This document shows, one piece after another, positions 8,115 through 15,721 of a DNA stretch of 64,000 nt; the stretch's first letter is position 1, and every line of letters starts with the position of its first letter. Source of the stretch: Streptomyces sannanensis (lineage in GTDB: Bacteria > Actinomycetota > Actinomycetes > Streptomycetales > Streptomycetaceae); contig NZ_BAAAYL010000001.1 in assembly GCF_039536205.1 (NCBI RefSeq), positions 4,650,001 to 4,714,000 of the forward strand, given 5' to 3'. The notes beneath the pieces were generated by a model that was given only the letters and a program-made list of their open reading frames with translations, was not told where the DNA came from and made no database searches. Position numbers and translations under genes: made by a program.

Positions 8115-8181
8115 GCGTGCTCCAGGTTCGAATCGGTCGGAGGGCCAGGGGGTGTCCGACGGATCACCGCGGCGTCGCGGT

Positions 8182-8205
8182 GACATCGGCCGCTCCGCGG
8201 CGGGC
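8182..8205 (+). repeat. 24-bp repeat, copy 1 of 3
   Basis: GACATCGGCCGCTCCGCGGC followed by GGGC. It differs from copies 2 and 3 by one base (G for A at position 7). The core contains CCGCTCCGCGG. Confidence 0.75.
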
Positions 8206-8317
8206 GCGCGTCCGCCCCGTAGCCCTTCGCACAGGAGGTGCCCCCATCGTTGTCGTCGGTCGCCGATGTCCCCCAGCCACCGGTGGGGGCACCCAGAGGT
8301 GCCCCACCGCATACGTG

Positions 8318-8341
8318 GACATCAGCCGCTCCGCGGCGGGC
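8318..8341 (+). repeat. 24-bp repeat, copy 2 of 3
   Basis: GACATCAGCCGCTCCGCGGC followed by GGGC, identical to the copy at 8374. It starts 136 bp after copy 1. Confidence 0.75.
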
Positions 8342-8373
8342 CCTCCTCTGCCTTGCGACGCACGGCACCACGA

Positions 8374-8397
8374 GACATCAGCCGCTCCGCGGCGGGC
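8374..8397 (+). repeat. 24-bp repeat, copy 3 of 3
   Basis: Identical to copy 2 and starting 56 bp after it. Just upstream, CCTTGCGACGCACGGCAC (8350-8367) resembles the CCTTGCGATGCACCGCAC found in the repeat-bearing gap before the first NRPS (near 18850), so the two gaps share repeat material. Confidence 0.7.
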
Positions 8398-8483
8398 GCT
8401 CCTTCCTCCACGGCGATCCATCGGACACCCCCTCGTCGACGCGACCGGCTGCGGCCGTGCGAGCGGCCACCGTGCCCGGCGGC

Positions 8484-8541
8484 TCTATACGGCCCCTACG
8501 CGCGCGCCCGGACCGCGGACGCCCGTACCCCGCCGTATAGA
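8484..8541. promoter_or_regulatory. Inverted repeat and -10-like box upstream of the Dap genes
   Basis: TCTATACGGC (8484-8493) and GCCGTATAGA (8532-8541) are perfect inverted copies whose starts are 48 bp apart. The right arm contains TATAGAT (8536-8542), about 90 bp before the GTG start. This could be a looping operator or two activator half-sites overlapping the promoter. Confidence 0.4.
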
Positions 8542-8630
8542 TCGCCCATAGCAGGCATCCGCAGTCTCACTGCTCGGAATGAGATCGACAGTCGGGGGCC
8601 GCCCCTGTCCCTATGACGAAAGGGAGAGCC

Positions 8631-9662
8631 GTGACCGCAGGGCTCAAGGGCATTCTCTCAGCGGTGGGCATGACGCCGCTCATCGAACTGGAGCGGCTGG
8701 TTCCCGGCTTCTCCTCGCGCGTGTACGCCAAGGCCGAACGCTTCAATCCCGGCGGCAGCATCAAGGACCGGTCGGCCCTGAACATGCTCCTCGGACGGAT
8801 CAGAGCCGGAGAACTGGTGCCGGGGAAGTCGACCGTGGTGGAGTCGAGCTCCGGAAACCTGGCCATCGGACTGGCCCAGATCTGCCGCTACTTCGGCCTG
8901 CGCTTCATCTGCGTCGTCGACAGCCGGACCACCCAGCAGAACATCGCCATCCTGCGGGCCTACGGGGCCGACGTACGCGTCGTCACCGAGCCGGACCCGC
9001 TCACCGGCGAACTGCTGCCTCAGCGACTGCGCCTGGTCGCCGAGCTGCTCGCGGAGATCCCCGGGGCGTACTGCCCGGACCAGTACGCCAACCCGCTCAA
9101 CCCCCAGGCGCATCTGGCCACCATGGCCGAGATCGACGAGGCGCTGGACGGCAGGATCGACTACCTCCTGCTGTCCGTCGGCACATCGGGAACCCTGGGC
9201 GGCTGCGCCGAGTACATCCGTCGTAAGGGCCTGCCCACCCAGGTCGTTGCGGTGGACGCGGTCGGCAGCGCGCTCTTCGACTCACCCGTCTCCTGCAGCC
9301 GGCTCATCCCCGGCCACGGCGCCTCGGTGCGCCCGCAGGTGCTCGACAGGGAGGACGCCGACCGGGTCATCCATGTCAGCGACCTGGAGTGCGTGGTCGG
9401 CTGCCGGCGGCTGGTGCAGCGCGAGGCCGTCCTGGCCGGCGGCTCCTCCGGCGCCGTCGTCGCCGCCCTGGAGCGGATCGCCCCCGAGATTCCGGACGGC
9501 TCCACCTGTGTGCTGGTGCTGCCCGACGGCGGCGACCGCTATCTCGACACCGTTTACGACGACTCCTGGGTACGCCGGCAGTTCGGCGAGGTCTCCCACT
9601 TGTGGAAGGGCCCGACGGAGTACCCGGAACCGGACGAACAGAAAGAGAGAGTTCCGTGCTGA
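8631..9662 (+). CDS. sbnA-like: SbnA-like PLP enzyme, first step of 2,3-diaminopropionate synthesis
   Basis: A 343-residue fold-type II PLP enzyme of the cysteine synthase family. GMTPLIELERL lies near the N-terminus, the PLP lysine sits in GGSIKDRSALN, ESSSGNLAIGLAQ binds substrate, and SVGTSGTLGG is the phosphate-binding loop. SbnA-type enzymes combine O-phospho-L-serine with L-glutamate to give N-(2-amino-2-carboxyethyl)-glutamate. Assignment to that subfamily rests on the SbnB-type gene overlapping it by 7 bases. GTG at 8631 follows GGGAG at ideal spacing and is preferred to the in-frame ATG at 8613. The pair should supply L-2,3-diaminopropionate to the NRPS, probably module 1. Confidence 0.88.
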   Translation: MTAGLKGILSAVGMTPLIELERLVPGFSSRVYAKAERFNPGGSIKDRSALNMLLGRIRAGELVPGKSTVVESSSGNLAIGLAQICRYFGLRFICVVDSRTTQQNIAILRAYGADVRVVTEPDPLTGELLPQRLRLVAELLAEIPGAYCPDQYANPLNPQAHLATMAEIDEALDGRIDYLLLSVGTSGTLGGCAEYIRRKGLPTQVVAVDAVGSALFDSPVSCSRLIPGHGASVRPQVLDREDADRVIHVSDLECVVGCRRLVQREAVLAGGSSGAVVAALERIAPEIPDGSTCVLVLPDGGDRYLDTVYDDSWVRRQFGEVSHLWKGPTEYPEPDEQKERVPC

Positions 9663-10657
9663 TAGTCGGCCACAGCGAGGTGCGTGCCCTGCTGGACGGG
9701 AAGGAGCGGGAGATCCTCGAACTGATCGCGGACGCCTACCGGCTCCACGACGAGGGCCGTACCGCCCTGCCGCACTCCGTCTTCCTCCGTTTCCCCGAGG
9801 ACGCCCGCAACCGCATCATCGGGCTGCCCGCGCATCTCGGCGGGGACGACGCGGTGGCCGGGATGAAGTGGATCGCCAGCTTCCCCGGCAATGTGGCGCG
9901 CGGCATCGAGAGGGCCAGCGCCAGCATCATCCTCAACTCCATGGCGGACGGCCGCCCGGAGGCCTTCATCGAGGCATCCCTGATCTCCGCCCGCCGCACC
10001 GGTGCCTCGGCGGCCCTCGCCGCGGGCCTGCTCGCCGCGGAGGACGAGCCCCGCGGGATCTCCCTCATCGGCCTCGGCCCGATCAACCTGGAGGTGCTCC
10101 GCTTCACCGCCGCGCGGCTGTCCTCACTGACCACGGCCGTGGTGTACGACCTCGACCGTGCCCGGGCCGAGGCCTTCGCGGAGGACGCCCGTGCCACCGT
10201 GCCCGGTCTCGAGGTGACGGTCGCCGCCGACGCCGAGGAGGCCCTGGGCGCCCATGCCCTGGTCTCCCTGGCCACCACCGCCGGCACCCCGCACATGGAC
10301 CTGTCCGCCTGCCGGCCCGACGCGACGGTGCTCCATGTGTCGCTGCGGGACCTGACCGTGGAGGCCGTACTCGACGCGCAGAACGTCGTCGACGACACCG
10401 ATCACGTCTGCCGTGAGCGCACCTCGCTGCACCTGGCCGAGGAGCAGACCGGGAACCGGGAATTCGTCGGCGCCGAGATCGGGGCGCTGCTCCGCGGGAC
10501 GTCCGGCTTCCGCCGGGAGCCCGGCCGCCGGGTCGTCTTCTCGCCGTTCGGGCTCGGGGTCCTGGACCTCGCGCTCGCCCGGTGGGTGCGCGACCGGGCC
10601 GAGGCGGAGGCGACCGGTGTGCGGATCGACGGCTTCCTGCCCGGCGACGCGGCCTGA
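9656..10657 (+). CDS. sbnB-like: SbnB-like dehydrogenase, second step of 2,3-diaminopropionate synthesis
   Basis: A 333-residue member of the ornithine cyclodeaminase / mu-crystallin family. The N-terminal half carries GMKWIASFPGNV, a characteristic substrate-side motif, and the Rossmann half begins at SLIGLGPINLEVLRF. SbnB oxidatively cleaves the SbnA product to L-2,3-diaminopropionate, 2-oxoglutarate and NADH. The GTG start at 9656 overlaps the end of the preceding gene, indicating translational coupling. The operon ends at a hairpin at 10679-10708. Ornithine cyclodeaminase proper is the alternative, but pairing with the SbnA-type gene argues for Dap. Confidence 0.9.
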   Translation: MLIVGHSEVRALLDGKEREILELIADAYRLHDEGRTALPHSVFLRFPEDARNRIIGLPAHLGGDDAVAGMKWIASFPGNVARGIERASASIILNSMADGRPEAFIEASLISARRTGASAALAAGLLAAEDEPRGISLIGLGPINLEVLRFTAARLSSLTTAVVYDLDRARAEAFAEDARATVPGLEVTVAADAEEALGAHALVSLATTAGTPHMDLSACRPDATVLHVSLRDLTVEAVLDAQNVVDDTDHVCRERTSLHLAEEQTGNREFVGAEIGALLRGTSGFRREPGRRVVFSPFGLGVLDLALARWVRDRAEAEATGVRIDGFLPGDAA

Positions 10658-10678
10658 CCTTCCGGGCGCGGTACGCCG

Positions 10679-10708
10679 AGGGCCGGACCTCTCCGGAGGT
10701 CCGGCCCT
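10679..10708. terminator. Bidirectional terminator between Dap operon and hydroxylase
   Basis: AGGGCCGGACCTC (10679-10691) and GAGGTCCGGCCCT (10696-10708) form a perfect 13-bp stem with a TCCG loop between two convergent genes. Confidence 0.8.
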
Positions 10709-10729
10709 GCCGCATGACACCGGCGGCCG

Positions 10730-11728
10730 TCAGTCCAGGACGCTGCCCCCGGCGGTGCGGAGCGGGCGCGAGCGCCGGTTGTCGAGGGCCGCGTACACCC
10801 GGTGCAGCCAGCGGTCCGTACCGTCGTAGCGCGGGGTGAAGGGCGTACGGCCGTGTACGGTCAGCCGGTTGTCGACCACGGCGAGGTCGCCGGCCCCCAG
10901 CGCCAGTGCGGAGGTCACCTCGATGAACGCGTCCCGCAGTTCCGCCATGGCCGTGCGGGCCTCGTCGTCCAGCGGGTGGGTGGCCGAGAAGTCCACCAGT
11001 ACGTCCGGGTCCTCGGGTGCTCCGCGCAGGATCGCGTGTGCGGGTGCGGCACCCTCCCGGCCCTCGAAGGAGGGCGGCGCCTCGGTGAGGAAGCGGTTCT
11101 CGCCGAGCACCTTGCGGGCCTCGTCGGACAGCAGCGGCAGGGCACGGCGTACGGACGCGGTGCACAGCCGGGCCTCGCCGGTCGGGTCCTCCCGGACGCA
11201 GAACAGGCCGATGTAGTCGGGCCGGTTGTCGTGGAAGGCGTTCTCGGTGTGCATCTCCAGCAGCACCGAGCCGGCGTTGCTCTGCTGCCGCTCCTGGCCG
11301 GGCACCGGCACCACGTTCTGCACCAGGGCGCCGGACTTCTCGTTGCGGAACGCGATGACCTCGCCGAGCTGGAGCATCGCGGCGGTGATGACCGCCGAGG
11401 CCGTGGACGCGAGGCGCTCCACGGAACCGGGCTGGGCCGGGGTCGGCGGCAGGACGGTGCTTCCGTCGGCCGGGGTGACCGGAAGGTTGCGGATCACCAG
11501 CACCCCGTCGGGACCCGCGTCGTGACGGAACCGGCGCAGCTCGGTGAGCAGCCGCTGCGGAAGCCCGGCAGAGGCGTCGCGCACCGCGCCGAGCCACTGG
11601 AGGTCGTCCGTCGCGGCCGGCTCGGTCCGGGCGAGCCAGTCGGCGATCTCGCCGGTCTGCCGGCGCTCGGCGTCGGTGAGCACCACCGTGGCCGGTGACG
11701 CGGTGGTCACGATACGGGGCTGAGTCAT
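10730..11728 (-). CDS. asnO-like: AsnO-like Fe(II)/2-oxoglutarate asparagine beta-hydroxylase
   Basis: A 332-residue enzyme of the clavaminate synthase-like family (AsnO, VioC). The iron ligands are visible as HxE in MHTENAFH and the distal His in NRLTVHGRTPF; the 2-oxoglutarate-binding Arg lies in the following RYDGTDRWLHR. The stretch VDNRLTVHGR...FTPRYDGTDRW is almost the same as in AsnO, which makes (2S,3S)-3-hydroxyasparagine for the lipopeptide CDA. NRPS module 4 has an Asn-type pocket, which supports L-Asn as the substrate. VioC (Arg hydroxylase) is the main alternative. The ATG at 11728 has a GAAGG site upstream, and a TATAGCC box lies about 100 bp upstream. Confidence 0.9.
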   Translation of the reverse strand: MTQPRIVTTASPATVVLTDAERRQTGEIADWLARTEPAATDDLQWLGAVRDASAGLPQRLLTELRRFRHDAGPDGVLVIRNLPVTPADGSTVLPPTPAQPGSVERLASTASAVITAAMLQLGEVIAFRNEKSGALVQNVVPVPGQERQQSNAGSVLLEMHTENAFHDNRPDYIGLFCVREDPTGEARLCTASVRRALPLLSDEARKVLGENRFLTEAPPSFEGREGAAPAHAILRGAPEDPDVLVDFSATHPLDDEARTAMAELRDAFIEVTSALALGAGDLAVVDNRLTVHGRTPFTPRYDGTDRWLHRVYAALDNRRSRPLRTAGGSVLD

Positions 11729-11826
11729 GAACGTGCCTTCGCTGTCGATGAGGTGGCAGGTGGACGGGAGTGCCGGTGGCCGCCGGAACGCGGACCGGGC
11801 ACTCCGGCGGGCAGTCTCATCGGGGC

Positions 11827-11833
11827 GGCTATA
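11827..11833 (-). promoter_or_regulatory. -10-like TATAGCC box upstream of the hydroxylase
   Basis: On the minus strand TATAGCC lies about 100 bases before the hydroxylase start, in the 181-bp gap after the desaturase gene. Similar TATAGNN boxes precede several other operons of the cluster. No clear -35 element is visible. Confidence 0.35.
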
Positions 11834-11909
11834 TCCGCCCTATGCGTGTCGTCCCGGACATGGAAAGGCCGCGGAGCCGGGGCGGTCCGGCGGGAGGGCC
11901 CGGAGCAGG

Positions 11910-12878
11910 TCAGGCCCGGGCTGCTCCGGACCGGGCGAGGCGCTCCTCGCGCTTCTCGGTGAACCGGGCGGCCCGCCGGTCGAGGCCCTGGAGGAAGCGG
12001 GCCAGATCCTCGCGGGCCGCCTCGCCGGCCGGCCCGAAGTCGGTGCGCTCGAAGATCCGCCAGTGCCGCAGCACGGGCATGACCACCTTGTCGTGGTGCA
12101 GCCGCAGATCGTAGATGCCGGCCATCGCGATCATCAGGGAGTAGCGCGCGAAGTCCGGCTGGTGTTCGCCCGGCATCCTGAAGTCGAGCAGCACGTTGCG
12201 GATGGCGGCCATGGTGGCGTCGGGAGCCCGTTCGAGTGCCGCGTCGACCAGGTTCCGGTAGAAGAGCATGTGCAGGTTCTCGTCCGCCGCGATACGGGCC
12301 AGCAGCTGGTCCCCGACCGGACAGCCGGTGGCGGCCCCGGTGTTGCGGTGGGCGACGCGGGTGGCCAGCTCCTGGAAGGTGACGTAGGCGAGAGTCTCCA
12401 GGATGCCGCCGGGAGCGCCGCCGCTGCCCGCCGACATGTGCCGGAGGCGCCGCCGCTCCAGGTCGACCGGGTCCACCGCGCGGGTCACCACCAGGTAGTC
12501 GCGCAGCGCGATGCCGTGCCGTGCCTCCTCCGCGGTCCAGCGGTTGGTCCACTCGCCCCAGGCCGCGTCACGGCCCAGCGTGCCGGCGAAATCGCCGTGG
12601 TAGGCGGGCAGATTGTCCTCGGTGAGCAGGTTGACCACGAGGGACGCCCGTACGGCCGGGTCCATCCGGGAGTCCTCGGGGCGCCAGTCCTCGCCGCCGA
12701 GGAGGGCGAAGTCGCGTCCTTCGCTCCAGGGCACGTAGTCGTGCGGGTTCCAGTCCCGGACCACCGTCAGATGCCGGTCGATGTTCCGGGCGACGACCGG
12801 CTCGAGTTCATGCAGCAGCGCCGGCTCCCCGGCCGGGTCGGGCAGCGTCACCGGAATCATGGTCTCCGCAGTGGTCAT
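11910..12878 (-). CDS. Acyl-ACP desaturase (di-iron, DesA type)
   Basis: A 322-residue soluble di-iron protein of the plant-type stearoyl-ACP desaturase family. The metal-binding motifs are EEARHG (in WTAEEARHGIALRDYL) and DENLHM (in RIAADENLHMLFYRN), both of the (D/E)ExxH type. It would introduce a double bond into an ACP-bound acyl chain. The start ATG at 12878 follows GAGGGGAAGCC. Upstream lies a divergent promoter shared with the AMP-ligase/ALDH operon. Together with the dehydratase, FabF and FabI it suggests an unsaturated lipid tail on the peptide. The position of desaturation cannot be read from sequence. Confidence 0.88.
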   Translation of the reverse strand: MTTAETMIPVTLPDPAGEPALLHELEPVVARNIDRHLTVVRDWNPHDYVPWSEGRDFALLGGEDWRPEDSRMDPAVRASLVVNLLTEDNLPAYHGDFAGTLGRDAAWGEWTNRWTAEEARHGIALRDYLVVTRAVDPVDLERRRLRHMSAGSGGAPGGILETLAYVTFQELATRVAHRNTGAATGCPVGDQLLARIAADENLHMLFYRNLVDAALERAPDATMAAIRNVLLDFRMPGEHQPDFARYSLMIAMAGIYDLRLHHDKVVMPVLRHWRIFERTDFGPAGEAAREDLARFLQGLDRRAARFTEKREERLARSGAARA

Positions 12879-13024
12879 GGCTTCCCCTCGACGGTTCGGA
12901 TTCCAAGACCGTAGACCAAGAATGACCATCTGTTTACCTCGTCCGGCAAATATAGATCACGTGTAGTCCGGTTCGTACGATCGTGCTCGAAGCGAATCGG
13001 AGTCGGGCCGGGGGTCCTGTGGGG
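12879..13024. promoter_or_regulatory. Divergent promoter of desaturase and lipid operon
   Basis: These 146 bp are AT-rich for this genome (around 12925-12960) and contain TATAGAT at 12951-12957, directed toward the plus-strand operon. GGGGG upstream of 13025 is the best ribosome-site candidate for the fusion gene. Confidence 0.45.
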
Positions 13025-15721
13025 ATGCTCATCAATACGGACGGTCGTCGAATACCGTCGACGGGTGTGGACGGTGAATGCATGGCCGTTCTGCGCGAAT
13101 TGAAAAGGCGTGGAATCGGCCCCGACGATCGGGTGCTGCTCACCGGTGCCAATACCGAGGAATTCATTCTCGCGTTGTTCGCGCTGATGGAATGCGGGGT
13201 GTCCGTCGCGCTCGTCGACTGCCGGATTCCCGCCGCCCAGCAGGCGCAGCTCGTCGCCGACGCCGGAGTCCGCTGGCTGCTGACGGACGATCCGCTGCCC
13301 GAGGGGATGACCGGGGCCGGTCAGTTGCAGCTCTCCGAGCTGGTGGCCACGGCCCTCGCCGCCGACGGCCCGAGCGCCCCCGGGGACGGCGGGGAACGGC
13401 CCACGTTCGAGCGCTGGTTCGCCCGTGACGACGCCCTGATCGTATGGAGCTCCGGCAGCACCGGAGCCCCGAAGGGCATCGTGCGTTCCGGCGGTTCGGT
13501 CCGCGCGAACACCGAGCGGACCGCTGCCCGGATGGCGTACCGGCCGGACGACGTACTGCTGCCGCTGCTCCCGTTCACCCACCAGTACGGACTGTCGATG
13601 CTGCTGCTGTGGCGGATGGCCGGCGCCACGCTGGTCCTGCAGACCAGCAGCCGTCGCATCGACATGGCGCTCGCCGCCGTCCGTGACCACGGGGTCACCG
13701 TCGTCGACGCGGTCCCGGCCGCGTACCACACGCTGCTCAACGTCGTGGACAGCGGCCGTGCGGAGGTCGGCCCGCTCGCCTCGGTCCGTATGTGGTGCGT
13801 CGGCGGCGAACCGCTCGGCCGTGAACTGGCCGAGCGCTTCACTCGTACGATCGGCAAGCCGCTGCTGGACGGATACGGCAGCAGCGAGGCCGGGAACATC
13901 GCGCTCGCCGTGCCGCCGCACCCGGTGGGCTGCGGCAGGCCGCTGGACCGCATCCAGGTCGAGGTGGTGGACGAGGACGGCCGGGCCGTCGCGCCCGGAG
14001 TCGTCGGCGAGATCGTCGTCCGTACCCCCGACTACATGACGGGCCTGCTCGGGCCGGGCGGCACCGTACGCCCGGTGAACCGGCAGGAGTACCGGACCGA
14101 CGACATCGGCCGACTCGACGCGGCCGGCAATCTGACCGTCCTGGGCAGAAGGGCCGCGGTGCACCGCCTCGGGCACACGCTCTACCCGGACGGGATCGCG
14201 GACCGGGCCAGTGCCTGCGGCGCCCCGGTCAGGGTGATTCCGGTGGAGGGCGACCGGGACAAAGGGGCCCAGTTGGTGTTCTTCGTCGTGGACGAATCGG
14301 GCCGGCCCGCCGCGTACTGGCGGAAGGCGGTCACGGAATGCGTCGCGGAGCACGAGTGGCCCAATCGCGTGGTCGTCCTTTCCGAATTCCCGCTCAACAA
14401 CACAGGGAAAGTTGACCGCCAGTCATTGCAGAAACTGGCGGTATCCGCGGTCGCACGTGACGGCAGGAGAGGTGTGCTGATGAACCAGGCCCTTGCTGAG
14501 GTGGAGGACCGGGAAACATACCGGATTCCCTTCCAGGAACGGCTGCAAGACCTGCACAACGTGGTGGATCTGCTCCGCACCCGCCGCGAGGAAGTGCTGC
14601 AGGTTCTCTTCGAGACCTGCAATTACCGCACCGCCTGCGGTGAGATCGACGCCTCCATCGCCGCCCTGGAGGGCGCTCACGACGAGGTGATGCGTTTCCG
14701 CCCGCCCCGGGTCGGCCAGATCGGCGTGCTCATGCCGTCGAACATCCCGCTCTACGGCTACGTCCTCTATCTGCTGATCCCCAGCCTCTACAGCGAGCGC
14801 GTGGCGTTCCGGCCGTCCGGACGGATCAGCAGCCAGACCGAGAAGCTGCACAAGCTCCTCGGCACCGTGCACGACCTGCCCATCGAGCAGTGCCTGACCG
14901 GTCAGAAGGACTTCCTGACCGGCGAGGCCGCCCGGTCCGACGTGCTGGTCTTCACCGGCACCTTCGACAACGCCGAGAAGATCCGCGGCCGGCTCCGCAA
15001 GGACCAGCTCTTCCTCTACTTCGGCCAGGGCGTCAACCCGTTCGTCGTCGGACCGGACGCCGACATCAGCAAGTCCGTCGACGGCGCCCTGCACGCCCGC
15101 ATGATGAACTCGGGGCAGGACTGCTTCGGCCCGGACGTCTTCTTCGTCCACACCTCGGTCAGCTCCCAGTTCTGCAACCTCCTCGGCCGGCGCGTGCGCT
15201 CCCTCAAGCACGGCCGCTACGAGGACGCCACCGCCGACTACAGCTCCATGTACTACCTGGACGCCTTCGAATCGGCCCTCGACCACCTCATCGACAACCG
15301 CGCCTTCATCGCGGCGGGCGGCCGGGCCGACCTCTCCGAGGGCCACCTCAGCCCGACCGTGCTGATCCGGCCGGTCGAGACCTCGGTCAGGCCCCCCGAG
15401 CTGTTCGCGCCGATCTTCAACGTGGTCCCGTACACCGGCCGCGAGTGGCTGCGCTCCATCCTCACCCACCAGTTCTTCGAGGAGCGCGCGATGGCCGCCA
15501 CCGTCTACGGCGACGAGCCCGAGCTCGTCGAGCTGCTGCGGCAGAAGCACACGGTGAGCGTCAACGAAACCCTGGTCGACATCGAGGACGGCAACGCCCC
15601 CTTCGGCGGGACGGGCGTCCGCGCCAACTACGCGGCCGTCGGCGGCGACCGGTTCACCGAGCCGCTGCTGATCTCGAAGGCCGTTGCCGACCACCTCGCA
15701 CCCGGCGGAGACCCCCGATGA
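13025..15721 (+). CDS. Fused AMP-dependent acyl ligase and aldehyde dehydrogenase-like acyl reductase
   Basis: An 898-residue fusion. Residues about 1-480 are an adenylating enzyme with [11 protein letters not shown] (A3), DGYGSSEAG (A5), TDDIGRL (A7) and NNTGKVDR (A10 lysine). From about residue 486 an aldehyde-dehydrogenase fold follows: GVLMPSNIPLYGYV, the active-site Cys in MMNSGQDCFGPDV, and a C-terminal VNETL...APFGGTG. The layout recalls LuxE plus LuxC, that is acid activation and then reduction to an aldehyde. Direction and substrate are inferred. A methionine with its own AGGAG sits at 14480, so the second half might also be made alone, but no stop separates the halves. ATG 13025 is chosen on ribosome site; GTG at 12983 and 13019 are alternatives. 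It overlaps the ThDP gene by 4 bases (ATGA). Confidence 0.8.
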   Translation: MLINTDGRRIPSTGVDGECMAVLRELKRRGIGPDDRVLLTGANTEEFILALFALMECGVSVALVDCRIPAAQQAQLVADAGVRWLLTDDPLPEGMTGAGQLQLSELVATALAADGPSAPGDGGERPTFERWFARDDALIVWSSGSTGAPKGIVRSGGSVRANTERTAARMAYRPDDVLLPLLPFTHQYGLSMLLLWRMAGATLVLQTSSRRIDMALAAVRDHGVTVVDAVPAAYHTLLNVVDSGRAEVGPLASVRMWCVGGEPLGRELAERFTRTIGKPLLDGYGSSEAGNIALAVPPHPVGCGRPLDRIQVEVVDEDGRAVAPGVVGEIVVRTPDYMTGLLGPGGTVRPVNRQEYRTDDIGRLDAAGNLTVLGRRAAVHRLGHTLYPDGIADRASACGAPVRVIPVEGDRDKGAQLVFFVVDESGRPAAYWRKAVTECVAEHEWPNRVVVLSEFPLNNTGKVDRQSLQKLAVSAVARDGRRGVLMNQALAEVEDRETYRIPFQERLQDLHNVVDLLRTRREEVLQVLFETCNYRTACGEIDASIAALEGAHDEVMRFRPPRVGQIGVLMPSNIPLYGYVLYLLIPSLYSERVAFRPSGRISSQTEKLHKLLGTVHDLPIEQCLTGQKDFLTGEAARSDVLVFTGTFDNAEKIRGRLRKDQLFLYFGQGVNPFVVGPDADISKSVDGALHARMMNSGQDCFGPDVFFVHTSVSSQFCNLLGRRVRSLKHGRYEDATADYSSMYYLDAFESALDHLIDNRAFIAAGGRADLSEGHLSPTVLIRPVETSVRPPELFAPIFNVVPYTGREWLRSILTHQFFEERAMAATVYGDEPELVELLRQKHTVSVNETLVDIEDGNAPFGGTGVRANYAAVGGDRFTEPLLISKAVADHLAPGGDPR

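Larger units (their letters stand above)
8115..8630. other. 516-bp intergenic region rich in repeats, no gene seen
   Basis: The region separates the divergent dehydratase and diaminopropionate genes. It holds three copies of a 24-bp repeat, a strong hairpin (GGTGGGGGCACC 8282-8293 with GGTGCCCCACC 8298-8308, loop CAGA, one bulge), an inverted repeat at 8484-8541 and a TATAGAT box. Open frames here have no coding character or convincing ribosome sites. The repeat-laden part (8150-8420) looks like inserted intergenic repeats rather than promoter. Confidence 0.6.

Noticed and set aside
8282..8308. Hairpin in the dehydratase/Dap gap as a terminator
   Set aside because: Both flanking genes diverge from this gap, so no annotated transcript ends there. 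Listed only as part of the repeat-rich region.
13025..15721. AMP-ligase and aldehyde dehydrogenase as two separate genes
   Set aside because: A methionine with AGGAG upstream exists at 14480, but no stop codon interrupts the frame, so the upstream domain must read through. Annotated as a fusion, with a possible internal start noted.
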